Positions 6,933 through 16,935 of a stretch of DNA of 64,000 nt are shown in pieces. Position numbers and translations under genes: made by a program. The notes under the pieces are model-generated. The model saw only the letters and a list, made by a program, of their open reading frames with translations. It was not told where the DNA came from and did not search any database. This stretch comes from Lacinutrix sp. WUR7 (lineage in GTDB: Bacteria > Bacteroidota > Bacteroidia > Flavobacteriales > Flavobacteriaceae), in NCBI RefSeq assembly GCF_016864015.1, contig NZ_CP045067.1:903001-967000 (forward strand). Reading direction: 5' to 3'. The first letter of the stretch is position 1; each line of letters starts with the position of its first letter.

Positions 6933-8846
6933 CTATTGGTTGTTTGGTCCACCACTTACAATAATAAACTCACTACGTCTATTTAATTGGTGTTCTTCTT
7001 CTGTACAACCTGTACCACAATTAACTGCTGGTTCGCTTTCTCCTTTCCCTACTCCAGAAATTCGTGCAGCATCAATACCTTTAGATATTACATATTGCAC
7101 TGTTGTTTGTGCTCTTCTGTTAGATAATCTTTCGTTATAAGAACTAGGACCTCTACTATCTGTATGCGATTTAGCATTAATAACCATGTCTGGGTATTTG
7201 TTCATTATTTGTACTAATTTATCCAACTCAAAAGCAGCTCTTGCTGTAATGTTAGATTTGTCAAAGTCAAAATAAATAGGATCTAACTCTACACGATCTG
7301 CAACAATTAGTTTTTCAATAGGATCTAAAGCTATAGCAACTGCTAATTCTTCTTCATCGGTACCTTTAATACTTAATCTATTACTTTCGTATTCATCCAT
7401 AGTTACTTCTAACTCTGTCTCTGTATCACACTCTATAATAAATTCTGCACTACCTTCAGCGTTTGTAGGCTTAGAAGCTATTTTATTTCCTTTAGCATCA
7501 TATAAAGTTGCCATCGCTCCAACTAAAATTTCTCCTGTTTTATTATCTGTTACCGTAGCAGTAATTTCTACATCACATAAAGGTTGTAATTTTTTAATTG
7601 CATAAATATCATCACTACCTTTTCCTCCTTCTCTGTTAGAAGAAATAAATCCTTCACCTGACTCTTCGTCAATACTAAAAGCAAAATCATCTGCATTACT
7701 ATTTACAGGAAGTCCTACGTTACGTATTTTAGACATTTTACCATCTATTTCTTTGGTATAGAAAACATCTAAACCACCAAGACCTAAATGTCCATCTGAA
7801 GATAAGTACAAGGTTCCATTATCACTTATAAATGGAAACATTTCACGACCTTCTGTATTGATTTTTTGTCCAAGGTTTTTCGCTTCACCAAAACTACCAT
7901 CACTATTAATAGTTGTTTTATAAATATCTCCTTGACCAAATCCTCCAGGCATATCTGAAGTAAAGTAAAGTGTTTTACCATCTGCACTTACAGAAGGATG
8001 ATCTGTGTTATAGTTATTACTATTAAAAGGTAATGGTTGCACGTTAGACCAATCGCTTCCAGATTTAGTAGCTTTAAATAAATTTAATACACTAAATCTA
8101 GTGTTAGATAAAGAATCTTTTTGATATTGTTTTTCATAAAAACTCTCTCTAGAAAAATACATGGTATTTCCATCAGGACTAAAAGCAACAACACCTTCAT
8201 GATATTTTGTATTAATATCATTACCTAATAAACTTTCATTTTGGTAGGTACCATCATCTTCCACAGTAAATTCATATAGATCTAGAAAAGGTTGTTCATT
8301 CCAACCATATTCTCTTCTTGCATTATTTCTTGCTGAAGTAATATACAGTTTTCCGTTTTTAAGCGTTCCTCCAAAATCAGAAACTTCTGAATTAATTTCT
8401 AAATTCTGTACATTGAATTTCTTTCCTTTTTCTAATATTTTAGGAAGATAATCTGGATTCTCATTAAAAGCGATTGCTCTAACATCTGCTGGTCTCATAC
8501 TAGCAAATTTAGTCATCCATTGGTTTGATTTATCGTACTTACCATTTGCCTTAAGCATTTGTACGTAGTTAATCATTGTTTCTGGATCTTGAGAAGTTTC
8601 CAGTGCTTTTGCATACCATTTTTCAGCTTCAACCGTATTAAAAATATTGAAGTTTGATTCTGCCAATCGCTTGTAAACATACTCGTCTGCATTTCCTTTT
8701 TCCACTAATTTTTGATACGACTCAATTGCTTTATTGAAATCAAATCTAGAAAAGTGCTTATCTGCAGTACTAGTAGATTTATTTTGAGCAGTTAAACTTA
8801 AGCTACTCAATAATAGTAAAGTAATATATATTTTAATGTTTTTCAT
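6933..8846 (-). CDS. OmpA-family TPR/WD40-like T9SS-associated protein (PorE-like)
   Basis: 637 residues with a signal peptide. Domains in order: TPR-like helices (about 25-120), a WD40/PD40-like propeller (about 150-430; motifs such as YITSARNNARR, TLYFTSDMPGGFGQGDIY, LYLSSDGHLGLGGLD), a carboxypeptidase-regulatory-like beta domain (about 435-505) and an OmpA C-terminal peptidoglycan-binding domain (about 525-630, including AKSHTDSRGPSSYNERLSNR). This is the architecture of PorE, which links the T9SS or its surface partners to peptidoglycan. Here it is the last gene of an operon, 19 bases after the SprF-like gene, and is probably dedicated to the adhesin at the operon head. Whether it is the core PorE or a paralogue cannot be decided from the window. 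Confidence 0.85.
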   Translation of the reverse strand: MKNIKIYITLLLLSSLSLTAQNKSTSTADKHFSRFDFNKAIESYQKLVEKGNADEYVYKRLAESNFNIFNTVEAEKWYAKALETSQDPETMINYVQMLKANGKYDKSNQWMTKFASMRPADVRAIAFNENPDYLPKILEKGKKFNVQNLEINSEVSDFGGTLKNGKLYITSARNNARREYGWNEQPFLDLYEFTVEDDGTYQNESLLGNDINTKYHEGVVAFSPDGNTMYFSRESFYEKQYQKDSLSNTRFSVLNLFKATKSGSDWSNVQPLPFNSNNYNTDHPSVSADGKTLYFTSDMPGGFGQGDIYKTTINSDGSFGEAKNLGQKINTEGREMFPFISDNGTLYLSSDGHLGLGGLDVFYTKEIDGKMSKIRNVGLPVNSNADDFAFSIDEESGEGFISSNREGGKGSDDIYAIKKLQPLCDVEITATVTDNKTGEILVGAMATLYDAKGNKIASKPTNAEGSAEFIIECDTETELEVTMDEYESNRLSIKGTDEEELAVAIALDPIEKLIVADRVELDPIYFDFDKSNITARAAFELDKLVQIMNKYPDMVINAKSHTDSRGPSSYNERLSNRRAQTTVQYVISKGIDAARISGVGKGESEPAVNCGTGCTEEEHQLNRRSEFIIVSGGPNNQ

Positions 8847-8865
8847 AATTCTTTAGCTTAAGGGA

Positions 8866-9771
8866 TTAGAAGTAACGAGGTGAACGAGATACACGTTTTG
8901 GAAACGCAATGTCGAAATTAATAAATACCTCATGTGATGAACTAGTTGTATAGTTTAAATCAGATTGAATAGCATCATAAGCATATCCAATTCTTAAACG
9001 AGGTGTTACCATAAAGTTGATCATACCACTAAAAGAATCTTCTAAACGATATCCCACTCCTACCTCAACAATATCATACATAAATACATTTGCATTTACA
9101 TCAAAACTAGTAGGAGCATCAAATGCTGTTTTTAGTAAAGCGTGTGGTTTTAATTTAAAGTTTTCAGATAAATTAAACACATAACCAGCTGCTGCAAATA
9201 AGTGTTGTGTTTCTGATCCTATATTTAAACCGTTAGCATCTAAATGAGTTGCATTTAAAATATTTGGCATAGAAGCAGAGATATAATATTTGTTTGGTTT
9301 GTAAAAATAAACTCCAGCTCCAATATTAGGTGTTACTTCATTGATATCTTGAAAAAGATCATCATCAGCATCTGTTAATACTAAATCACTTAAACCAATA
9401 TCGTGAAATGTAGCTCCTGCTTTTAAACCAAAGGCTAATTTATTATTTGCTCCCATTGGTAAAGTATATGAGAAATCTGCATACGCATTTGTTTCTCTTA
9501 CTGGTCCAACTTGATCACTAATAAGAGACAAACCTAAACCTACATTTTTACCAACTGGAGAATGAATTGCGAATGTTCCTGTTTTAGGAGCACCTTCTAA
9601 TCCAACCCATTGACTTCTGTAAAGCATACCAATAGCAACTCCTTCATAAGAACCTGCATATGCTGGATTAACAACATTCATGTTATACATATACTGTGTG
9701 TACTGCGGATCTTGTTGTGCTTGCATTTGAACCACAAACAAGAAAGCGAGAATAATATATATTTTTTTCAT
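8866..9771 (-). CDS. PorP/SprF-family outer-membrane protein
   Basis: 301 residues. The signal peptide is followed by QQDPQYTQYMYNMNVVNPAYAGS, the opening of the PorP/SprF family, and then alternating beta strands of an outer-membrane barrel. Family members are partners for export or surface attachment of T9SS cargo that carries a type-B C-terminal domain; SprF does this for the gliding adhesin SprB. The gene lies 17 bases after a protein with exactly that type of C-terminus (9789-15578), which points to a dedicated pair. The identity as family member is firm; the pairing is inferred from context. Confidence 0.9.
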   Translation of the reverse strand: MKKIYIILAFLFVVQMQAQQDPQYTQYMYNMNVVNPAYAGSYEGVAIGMLYRSQWVGLEGAPKTGTFAIHSPVGKNVGLGLSLISDQVGPVRETNAYADFSYTLPMGANNKLAFGLKAGATFHDIGLSDLVLTDADDDLFQDINEVTPNIGAGVYFYKPNKYYISASMPNILNATHLDANGLNIGSETQHLFAAAGYVFNLSENFKLKPHALLKTAFDAPTSFDVNANVFMYDIVEVGVGYRLEDSFSGMINFMVTPRLRIGYAYDAIQSDLNYTTSSSHEVFINFDIAFPKRVSRSPRYF

Positions 9772-9788
9772 TTTAATTAATTAGTTTA

Positions 9789-12700
9789 TTAGTTTTCTCT
9801 ATTTAAATATATCCAAGATGTTTTGGTCTTGTTTCCTTGGTACTCCATTAGATAGAAATAAGTTCCTACAGGAAGTTCATCTCCAGCATCAGACTGACCA
9901 TGCCATTCATTTGTATAGTTTGTTTTTGAATATACTTTTACACCATGTCTGTTAAAAATTTCTAATCGACTTACTTCAAATCCTCTTAAATCGAAACTAT
10001 CATTTTTATCATCATTGTTAGGAGATATACCTTGTGAGATAACACAGTTAATAGTTTCTACAAGTACTTCATTTGTTTCCACACAACCACTATTATCTGT
10101 AACCTCTACAACATAATTGTATGCACTTCCAGACATAGGTTCTGTAAAGATACTTTCATCTATTACAAATACGTTATCACCAACGGTGTTTGTTTGTAAT
10201 AAAGTGTTCATATCATCATATAGCGCATAAGTTACAGTATTAGCATCATAACCGTTATTTAGTGGGTCAATAGTTAACTCATAAATAGCTCCGTTACAAT
10301 CACCAGTTACGGTAAAGTCGAATACATCTGTAAGTAAGGTTAGATTTTCGATATTTGACATTGGACAAGCTCCTGCAGTTGTATACTCTATAGAGTATGT
10401 TGCTCCAGTTGTTCCATTAGTTACTTCCCCAGTCATGCTGTTAATCACAGCTCCATCACTTGGTGCTGGGTTGAAAGCAAATGTTCCACCTGTATCTCCA
10501 TCTATTGTTACTGTTCCTCCTGTACAAGACGCTATCACTGTAAAGGAAGCATCTTCTTCTGGTAAAACAGTTACCGTTTCTATAGTAGTTTCTGGACAAA
10601 CTCCAGACGTTGTATACGTTACCGTATAAGTAGTTCCTGGTAATCCAGTAACTGTTCCTGTTGCACCATCAATTACTGCTGTATCTGTTGGTACTGGGTT
10701 GAAAGCAAATGTTCCTCCTGTATCCCCATCTATAGTAGCTGTTGCTCCGTCACATGTTGCTGTCATTGTAAATGAAGCATCTTCTGATGGTAAAACAGTT
10801 ATTGTTTGCATACTTGTTGCCGGACAAACACCAGACGTAGTATACTCTATAATATAGGTTGCTCCTGAGGTTCCTCCGGTTACAACTCCAGTGGTAGCAT
10901 TAATTACTGCTCCATCTGTTGGTGCTGGCGCTTGGAAAGCAAAAGTTCCTCCTAGAGTTGTTACTGTATCTACAGTAGCTCCATCACAAGTATCTAACAT
11001 TGTAAATGTGGCATCATCTGTAAGTAAAACAGTAACATCTGCTGTACTTGTATCTGGACATGCTCCAGTTGTTGTGTACTCTACGGTATATGTTGTTCCT
11101 GCAACACCAGCTGTTACTAAACCTGTTGCTGGATCAATTTGTGCACCATCTCCCGGTACTGGATTAAAAGTAAATATTCCACCTAGAGTACCAGTAATTG
11201 TAGCTGTACCTCCATCACATGTAGCATCCATAGCTATAGTAGCTTCATCTGCTTGATCTCCTAAAAAATTAACAACTATATCATCTGTAATTGTAGCAGT
11301 TCCTCCACTACAAAGTTCATAAGTAATTGCTGCAGTATATGTAGTTGTTTCTGTTGGTGAAACTGTAATTACTTCTTCATTACCTAAAGAAGTAGTACCA
11401 TCAAACCATTCGAAGCTATAATTTGGATCCCCTTGAGAAGGTGTAAATCTCCAAAACTCATTAGTTGCTTCCCAAACACCCGTATTTCTTCCTGGTGGTA
11501 CATAAGCAATATCACCTGCATTATTTTGAATTCCTGTAACTGCTAAACCGTCATTCCAATCTAAACAAGCTGGTTTATCAAAAATATTAATATCAATAGC
11601 ATTTGAAGATTCGTATAATATAATTTGAGTTGTAGATGTTAGGTGATTACATTGCGTTCCAAAGTGACACATACCTGAAAAATTCACAATGAATTGTCTG
11701 GCTGGTGCTGTTCCTGCAATAGTATAATTAATATCACCACAACCTCCCGAAACGGCAGGATCTGGATTAGTATCATGGCAAACACCAAAGATATTACCTT
11801 CTGCTAAAGTAGTATTGGTATTATTAGGCAATCCTTGACCGTCATTTAAGATGTATCCATTAGATCCGCCTCCAACATCGGCAGCATCAATTTCAAAACG
11901 CAGTAACCCATTAGCTCCAATTTGGATACGATCATATACATCTCCAAAGTAGCAAAATTCAAAGCTTAAGTTGATAGGGTCTGTCCATGCATCATCAATA
12001 GTTAAACTTGTTGGTGTACCTCCAGAAGCTGGTGGTGTAGGACAGTCTAAAGCATTTATTTGGTAAGAAGTCGTGTCTTGACCAAAAGCCATAAAAGATG
12101 CAGACAATTCTACCTCGTTATTCGCACAAGTGACACTTATATCATCTCCTGCATTAATAATAGGACATTCTACTATTGGTAACGGACATACAAAAGATAA
12201 CGGATCACTACTTGTGGTACACGTTAAATTACTTGTAGGTGCCATAGAGAAAACTACCTGAGTTACGCCACCACCAGGATAAGGACCGAAAGTTAAAACA
12301 CCTTCTGTTGTAGCTTCCTGACTCGGATTTCCTTGATTATCTGTTACGGTAATTGGACCATTACTTCCTAAAGTAGTTACATCTACATCCACATAAAACT
12401 CTCCATTTTCACAATTTGGCACAATAGTATAGTTAGCTTCTTGAACGATATAAGATTGACATCTCACCGTGTATTCCATAGGGTCTTGTCCTCCACTGGA
12501 ACAACTTCCAAAACCATCCGATTGAACCTGTATAGATAATGAACTACCTGTAGAGGTAAATTGTAAACCACTAATGTCACCGCCATTTCCATAAGGAGTA
12601 GCTGCATTTAAATTTGTAACACCATCAGAGTCTAAAACAATAAGTTCATCCCAGTTATTTTCTACTTCACCAGAGTTAAATGTAATCACTACAGGCTCGC

Positions 12701-15578
12701 CTGTTTGACTAGTAAACATAAAAACATTCGTGTCATTATTTTCATAACAATAGTTACGAACTAATGGACATTCATCACAAATTATTATTGTATTAGGGTC
12801 TGGTTTTGTAATAAAACTTTCTTCGATACATCCATCTGTGGCAGGACCATTAGCATTATAAGGTACAATAGAAACATAATATGTTGTTTCATAATCTAGT
12901 GCGGTTGTAGGTGTATATGTTGTAGTGTCTCCTACATTTACATTATTTGCGATATCATTTCCTCCTGGTGTTGACCCAATAGTAACATTGTAACCAGTTA
13001 CAAAAATACTTGCTGGAGACCAACTAATATCTGTATTTAGTGCTACATCAAAAGCGCCATCTACAGGTGCTGTTAATACAGAATTACAATTTGGCACAGC
13101 CGTTGTATCTAAACATAAAGCATCAAAGTCCCAAGGATCATTTGTACAGTTTACAAAAACACCATCAGAAGTTACTCCTACAGTTATATTATCTCCTGAA
13201 GAAACAAATACTAATCCTGAAAGATCACCATTATTTCCATAACCATTATATAAAATAGTTCCGTCAGAATCTGTAATGACTAATTCATCCCAGTTATTTT
13301 CCGTTGTACCAGAATTAAATGTAATCACTATTTGTGAACCATCTAAACTAGTAAAGCTAAACTCTGAATTATCATTATTTTCATAACAGAATACGGTATT
13401 AACCACTTGGTCTGTAGAACAGTCTATAAACTGATTTGGGTCGTTTTTAGTTGTAAAACTTTCTTCGACACAACCACCAGTTGCATTCCCATTTGTGTTA
13501 TATGGTATAATGCTTACATAATATGTTGTTTCATAGTTTAAATCTGCAGCTGGAGTATACGTTAAAACATTTCCTACATCTAAATTATTTATAACATCTG
13601 TACCTCCTGGAGTAGTTCCTACTGAAAGCACATAACCAGTAACAAATATTGAAGCTTGAGTCCAACTTATTACGGTATCAATTTCTACCCCAATTTCTCC
13701 ATTTGCAGGGCTTGTTAAAGCAGCGTCACAATTTGGAGGAATAGTAGTATCTACACAAAATACGCTGAAATTCCATGGATTACCACCACATCCAATAACA
13801 CTACTATCTGAGGTTACTCCGACAGTTATAGTATCACCAGAAGAAGTAAATGTAAGTCCCGCTAGATTTCCACTAGTTCCATAACCGGAATAAAGATTAG
13901 ATCCATCAGAATCTGTAACCACTAATTCATCGTAATTATTTTCAGTCTCTCCGGAGTGAAAAATCAAAAATAATGGCGCTCCAGAACTACTTACAAAAGT
14001 AAACTCTGTAGTATCATTATTTTCATAACAAAACACGGTATTTTTAGGTGCACCAGAATCACAATCTATAGGTGCATTTGGATCATCACTAGTTGTAAAG
14101 ATTTGCTCATTACAATTCTCTGCATATCCATTATTGTTATATGGTCTTATAGTTACATAATAGGTAGTTAAAAATGCTAATGTCGCTGGAGGATTCCAAG
14201 AAGTAACATTTCCAACATCAATACCATTAGCAATATCTGTTGCACCTGGAGTGCTTCCTACAGAAATCTCATAACCTGTAACCAAAATACTTGCAGGCAA
14301 CCAATTGATATCTGTATCTGGATCTACATTAATATCTCCATTATTCGGATTATTTAATACTGCATCACAATTTGGTAATGCTGTTGTATCTACACAGAAT
14401 ACATCAAAATCCCATAATACCATACCAGATTGACAACTGGTAAAACCATCAGATTGAATTGTAATATAAATATCTCCACTAGTAGCAGTTACAGATAACC
14501 CTGTAAAATCACCACCATTATCTCCGGAGAACAATACTGGTCCCGAAGTATTTGTACCATCATAAATAGTAATACCATCATCTCCTACTTCTATTTCACC
14601 AGCATTAAACTGTAAAAATAAAGGGGAACCATCAGAACTAGTATAACTAAAGAAAGTAGTATCTAAACTTTCATAACAATAAACGGTATTAATAGGTACT
14701 CCTGATGCACAATTTACTGGTCCGTCAGGATCTGCTCCTGTAGTAAATGAAAATTCAGGACAACCTACTGCTTCTCCACTAGCATTAAAAGGAGTAACAT
14801 TTACATAATACGTGGTTGCATATTCTAAAACTGGTAAATCATATGTTGTTGACAAACCAGTGTTTTCTCCATCTACAATGTCTACAGCTCCAGAACTTGT
14901 ACCTACATTTAAAAGATAACCTGTAGGAATACCTGTTGCATTAGTCCATTCTAAATCGGTATTAACAGTTACCCCAATGGCTCCATTAGCAGGAGTAATC
15001 AAATTAGCACAATCTGGTGCATCTGCAACTACTTGAGTTGCTGAAATATTATCTAGATACACAAAATAAGCATGTGCAAATCTGTTTGTATCTATACGAA
15101 ATTTAAAATCGGAACCTACTGGCAAACTTGCTGCTGGAACCACTATTGACCAATTTGCACAGGCATTTGAAGTCACGTGATTTGCATCATTAATAGTTTC
15201 AAGAGTTATCCAAGTCGCTCCATTATCTGTAGAATACTGAATGAACATTTCTCCCCAACCTGTTGGAGTTGCTGTTACTGCTTCCGACCAATCTACTATT
15301 TTATAATCGAACGAGATTGTTAAATCTGTCCCATTAGATTGTCCAAACACATTTGGCGATGTGATTTGTGCATTTAGAGTGGTATCATCTAAAATAGCTC
15401 TAATTGATCTACCGTCACAATTTGAATTTGCATCAAATGAAACAGCGTAGATATTACCTGGGCTTATCCAGCCCGCAGGCAAAGTAAAGCCAGAATCAAA
15501 ATTTTCTACAAGGCCTATTTGAGAAAATCCTAAAAAGGATATTAGCCCAAATAAGAGTGAAAGGGTAATTTTTTTCAT
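9789..15578 (-). CDS. Large modular adhesin with gliding-motility (T9SS type-B) C-terminal domain
   Basis: 1929 residues. After the signal peptide comes a MAM/jelly-roll-like domain (about 21-185). Then four FnIII-like units (each beginning PNC/PDC and containing TTYYV) alternate with four CUB-like units (each with a CYEN/CYES motif) up to about residue 1035. A further Cys-rich region (about 1140-1390, with FEFCYFGDVYDRI) resembles domains of surface lectins. Four repeats of 76-78 residues (about 1440-1750; GGTFAFNP, YTVEYTT) precede the last 80 residues (QGISPNNDDKNDSFDLRG to TYFYLMEYQG), the gliding-motility-associated C-terminal domain exported by T9SS. It heads an operon with SprF- and PorE-like genes. 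Likely a cell-surface adhesin; its ligand is unknown. It is smaller than classical SprB. Confidence 0.88.
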   Translation of the reverse strand: MKKITLSLLFGLISFLGFSQIGLVENFDSGFTLPAGWISPGNIYAVSFDANSNCDGRSIRAILDDTTLNAQITSPNVFGQSNGTDLTISFDYKIVDWSEAVTATPTGWGEMFIQYSTDNGATWITLETINDANHVTSNACANWSIVVPAASLPVGSDFKFRIDTNRFAHAYFVYLDNISATQVVADAPDCANLITPANGAIGVTVNTDLEWTNATGIPTGYLLNVGTSSGAVDIVDGENTGLSTTYDLPVLEYATTYYVNVTPFNASGEAVGCPEFSFTTGADPDGPVNCASGVPINTVYCYESLDTTFFSYTSSDGSPLFLQFNAGEIEVGDDGITIYDGTNTSGPVLFSGDNGGDFTGLSVTATSGDIYITIQSDGFTSCQSGMVLWDFDVFCVDTTALPNCDAVLNNPNNGDINVDPDTDINWLPASILVTGYEISVGSTPGATDIANGIDVGNVTSWNPPATLAFLTTYYVTIRPYNNNGYAENCNEQIFTTSDDPNAPIDCDSGAPKNTVFCYENNDTTEFTFVSSSGAPLFLIFHSGETENNYDELVVTDSDGSNLYSGYGTSGNLAGLTFTSSGDTITVGVTSDSSVIGCGGNPWNFSVFCVDTTIPPNCDAALTSPANGEIGVEIDTVISWTQASIFVTGYVLSVGTTPGGTDVINNLDVGNVLTYTPAADLNYETTYYVSIIPYNTNGNATGGCVEESFTTKNDPNQFIDCSTDQVVNTVFCYENNDNSEFSFTSLDGSQIVITFNSGTTENNWDELVITDSDGTILYNGYGNNGDLSGLVFVSSGDNITVGVTSDGVFVNCTNDPWDFDALCLDTTAVPNCNSVLTAPVDGAFDVALNTDISWSPASIFVTGYNVTIGSTPGGNDIANNVNVGDTTTYTPTTALDYETTYYVSIVPYNANGPATDGCIEESFITKPDPNTIIICDECPLVRNYCYENNDTNVFMFTSQTGEPVVITFNSGEVENNWDELIVLDSDGVTNLNAATPYGNGGDISGLQFTSTGSSLSIQVQSDGFGSCSSGGQDPMEYTVRCQSYIVQEANYTIVPNCENGEFYVDVDVTTLGSNGPITVTDNQGNPSQEATTEGVLTFGPYPGGGVTQVVFSMAPTSNLTCTTSSDPLSFVCPLPIVECPIINAGDDISVTCANNEVELSASFMAFGQDTTSYQINALDCPTPPASGGTPTSLTIDDAWTDPINLSFEFCYFGDVYDRIQIGANGLLRFEIDAADVGGGSNGYILNDGQGLPNNTNTTLAEGNIFGVCHDTNPDPAVSGGCGDINYTIAGTAPARQFIVNFSGMCHFGTQCNHLTSTTQIILYESSNAIDINIFDKPACLDWNDGLAVTGIQNNAGDIAYVPPGRNTGVWEATNEFWRFTPSQGDPNYSFEWFDGTTSLGNEEVITVSPTETTTYTAAITYELCSGGTATITDDIVVNFLGDQADEATIAMDATCDGGTATITGTLGGIFTFNPVPGDGAQIDPATGLVTAGVAGTTYTVEYTTTGACPDTSTADVTVLLTDDATFTMLDTCDGATVDTVTTLGGTFAFQAPAPTDGAVINATTGVVTGGTSGATYIIEYTTSGVCPATSMQTITVLPSEDASFTMTATCDGATATIDGDTGGTFAFNPVPTDTAVIDGATGTVTGLPGTTYTVTYTTSGVCPETTIETVTVLPEEDASFTVIASCTGGTVTIDGDTGGTFAFNPAPSDGAVINSMTGEVTNGTTGATYSIEYTTAGACPMSNIENLTLLTDVFDFTVTGDCNGAIYELTIDPLNNGYDANTVTYALYDDMNTLLQTNTVGDNVFVIDESIFTEPMSGSAYNYVVEVTDNSGCVETNEVLVETINCVISQGISPNNDDKNDSFDLRGFEVSRLEIFNRHGVKVYSKTNYTNEWHGQSDAGDELPVGTYFYLMEYQGNKTKTSWIYLNREN
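10330..11270 (-). repeat. Four tandem 228-234 bp coding repeats in the adhesin
   Basis: A recurring GGTRCTGG...AAAGCAAA block appears at 10462, 10690, 10921 and 11155, giving spacings of 228, 231 and 234 bases, all in frame (76, 77 and 78 residues). The encoded units are Ig-like with a conserved CDG and a YTTxGxCP motif. Confidence 0.85.
12450..14720 (-). repeat. About 640-bp FnIII-plus-CUB supra-repeat in the adhesin
   Basis: The codons for CYEN/CYES recur near 12741, 13381, 14025 and 14675, roughly 640 bases apart, each in a CUB-like unit followed by an FnIII-like unit. The copies are diverged, so they are old duplications. Confidence 0.75.
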
Positions 15579-15808
15579 TTTATGATTAAGGTTAGTTATT
15601 AAATACTCAATTTGTTGTTTTACAAATCGTTATGTTTAATTGATTTTTTTTTAACAAAACACCTTATAAACTATGATGTCTCAATTAATTTCCTAAAGTA
15701 TAAAAAAAGATTATCCCTAATAAATTAACTTTACTTTAATAGATTAAATACCTATTTTCACGATAAAAAGTTTAAAATATTAACAAGTAAGGGGTTTCTG
15801 CAAACAGG

Positions 15809-16846
15809 TTATGCCGTTGGATTTGGAATTGCATCATGAACCGATTTTATCTGCTTTAAAATATCATTATTTAACTCGACATGAATACTATTAATATTCT
15901 CTTTTAATTGCGTCATTGTAGTAGCTCCAATTATATTACTGGTAACAAAAGGCTGTTGTGTTACAAACGCTAAAGACATTTGCGCGAGACTCATATTATT
16001 TTCTTCTGCTATTTTTAAATACTGCTTAGCAGCTTTTGTACAAGAATCACTACTATATCTTTTAAATCTTGGAAATAATTTCAGCCTTGCATTGTCTGCC
16101 GCTGTACCTTTTATATACTTTCCAGATAACACACCAAAAGCCATTGGGGAATATGCTAATAAACCTATATTTTCTCGCATTGCAATTTCTGCCATATCTC
16201 CCTCAAAAACACGATTAAGTAAAGAGTATGCGTTTTGAATGGTTACCATTCTTGGTAGACTATGCTTTTTAGACTCTTCTAAATAACGCATGGTTCCCCA
16301 AGCTTTTTCATTAGAAATTCCTACTTGACGAATTTTTCCTTCTTTTATTATTTCATCTAAAGTATGTAAGACTTCATTAAAATTATCCTGCCACTTGTCA
16401 TTTGGGTTATGCACATAATCTCTAGTATCAAAAGTATTGGTTTGTCTTTCTGGCCAATGTAATTGATACAGATCGATATAATCTGTTTGCAAACGCTCTA
16501 AACTTTTATTTACGGCATCTTTAATCGCTTCGGGCTGAAACCCATTGGTTCTAACGTGTGCCGTATAATCTCCAGGGCCCGCAATCTTGGATGCCAAGAC
16601 TACTTTATCTCTATTTCCTGTTTTCTTAAACCAGTTACCAATAATACGTTCTGTTTCGGCATAGGTTTCGGCTGTTGCCGGAACCGGATACAATTCTGCA
16701 GTATCAAAAAAGTTGACTCCTTGATCTAAGGCATAATCCATTTGCTCAAAACCTTCATCTTGGGTGTTTTGGTTTCCCCAAGTCATGGTACCTAAACAAA
16801 TTTTACTTACTTTAATATTGGTGTTTGGTAGTGTTGTGTATTTCAT
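15809..16846 (-). CDS. Aldo/keto reductase, Tas-like
   Basis: 345 residues, NADP-dependent reductase of the AKR superfamily with a TIM-barrel fold. The catalytic tetrad is visible: Asp and Tyr in FFDTAELYPV, Lys in LASKIAG, His in YQLHWPE. The layout, with ETERIIGNW, NAYSLLNR and IIGATTMTQLKENI, closely follows E. coli Tas, whose physiological substrate is not settled. The downstream 230 bases before the adhesin operon hold nothing I can name, and its own upstream gap has two dispersed palindromes. Confidence 0.9.
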   Translation of the reverse strand: MKYTTLPNTNIKVSKICLGTMTWGNQNTQDEGFEQMDYALDQGVNFFDTAELYPVPATAETYAETERIIGNWFKKTGNRDKVVLASKIAGPGDYTAHVRTNGFQPEAIKDAVNKSLERLQTDYIDLYQLHWPERQTNTFDTRDYVHNPNDKWQDNFNEVLHTLDEIIKEGKIRQVGISNEKAWGTMRYLEESKKHSLPRMVTIQNAYSLLNRVFEGDMAEIAMRENIGLLAYSPMAFGVLSGKYIKGTAADNARLKLFPRFKRYSSDSCTKAAKQYLKIAEENNMSLAQMSLAFVTQQPFVTSNIIGATTMTQLKENINSIHVELNNDILKQIKSVHDAIPNPTA

Positions 16847-16853
16847 CTTTTAG

Positions 16854-16871
16854 TTCCTGCGAAAGCAGGAA
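16854..16871. repeat. Dispersed palindrome, TTCCTGC family
   Basis: TTCCTGC GAAA GCAGGAA, perfect 7-bp arms. A near-identical copy (loop GAAG) occurs at 63236-63255. I know this short palindrome as common in intergenic DNA of Flavobacteriaceae, where it behaves as a REP-like element. Confidence 0.7.
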
Positions 16872-16902
16872 TCTCATTTTAATTAAACGTTTATTTTAAC
16901 AG

Positions 16903-16931
16903 ATTGCCACGTCGTTAATACTCCTCGCAAT
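16903..16931. repeat. Dispersed spacer repeat ending CTCGCAATGACA
   Basis: ATTGC at 16903-16907 and GCAAT at 16927-16931 flank a CGTCGTTAATACTCCTC core. The phrase is typical of short dispersed repeats in Bacteroidetes intergenic regions; the pairing is weak. Confidence 0.45.
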
Positions 16932-16935
16932 GACA

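Noticed and set aside
10330-14720. Regular repeats considered as a CRISPR array
   Set aside because: Periods of about 230 and 640 bases are in frame with one large protein, and the units are diverged protein domains, not short identical repeats with spacers.
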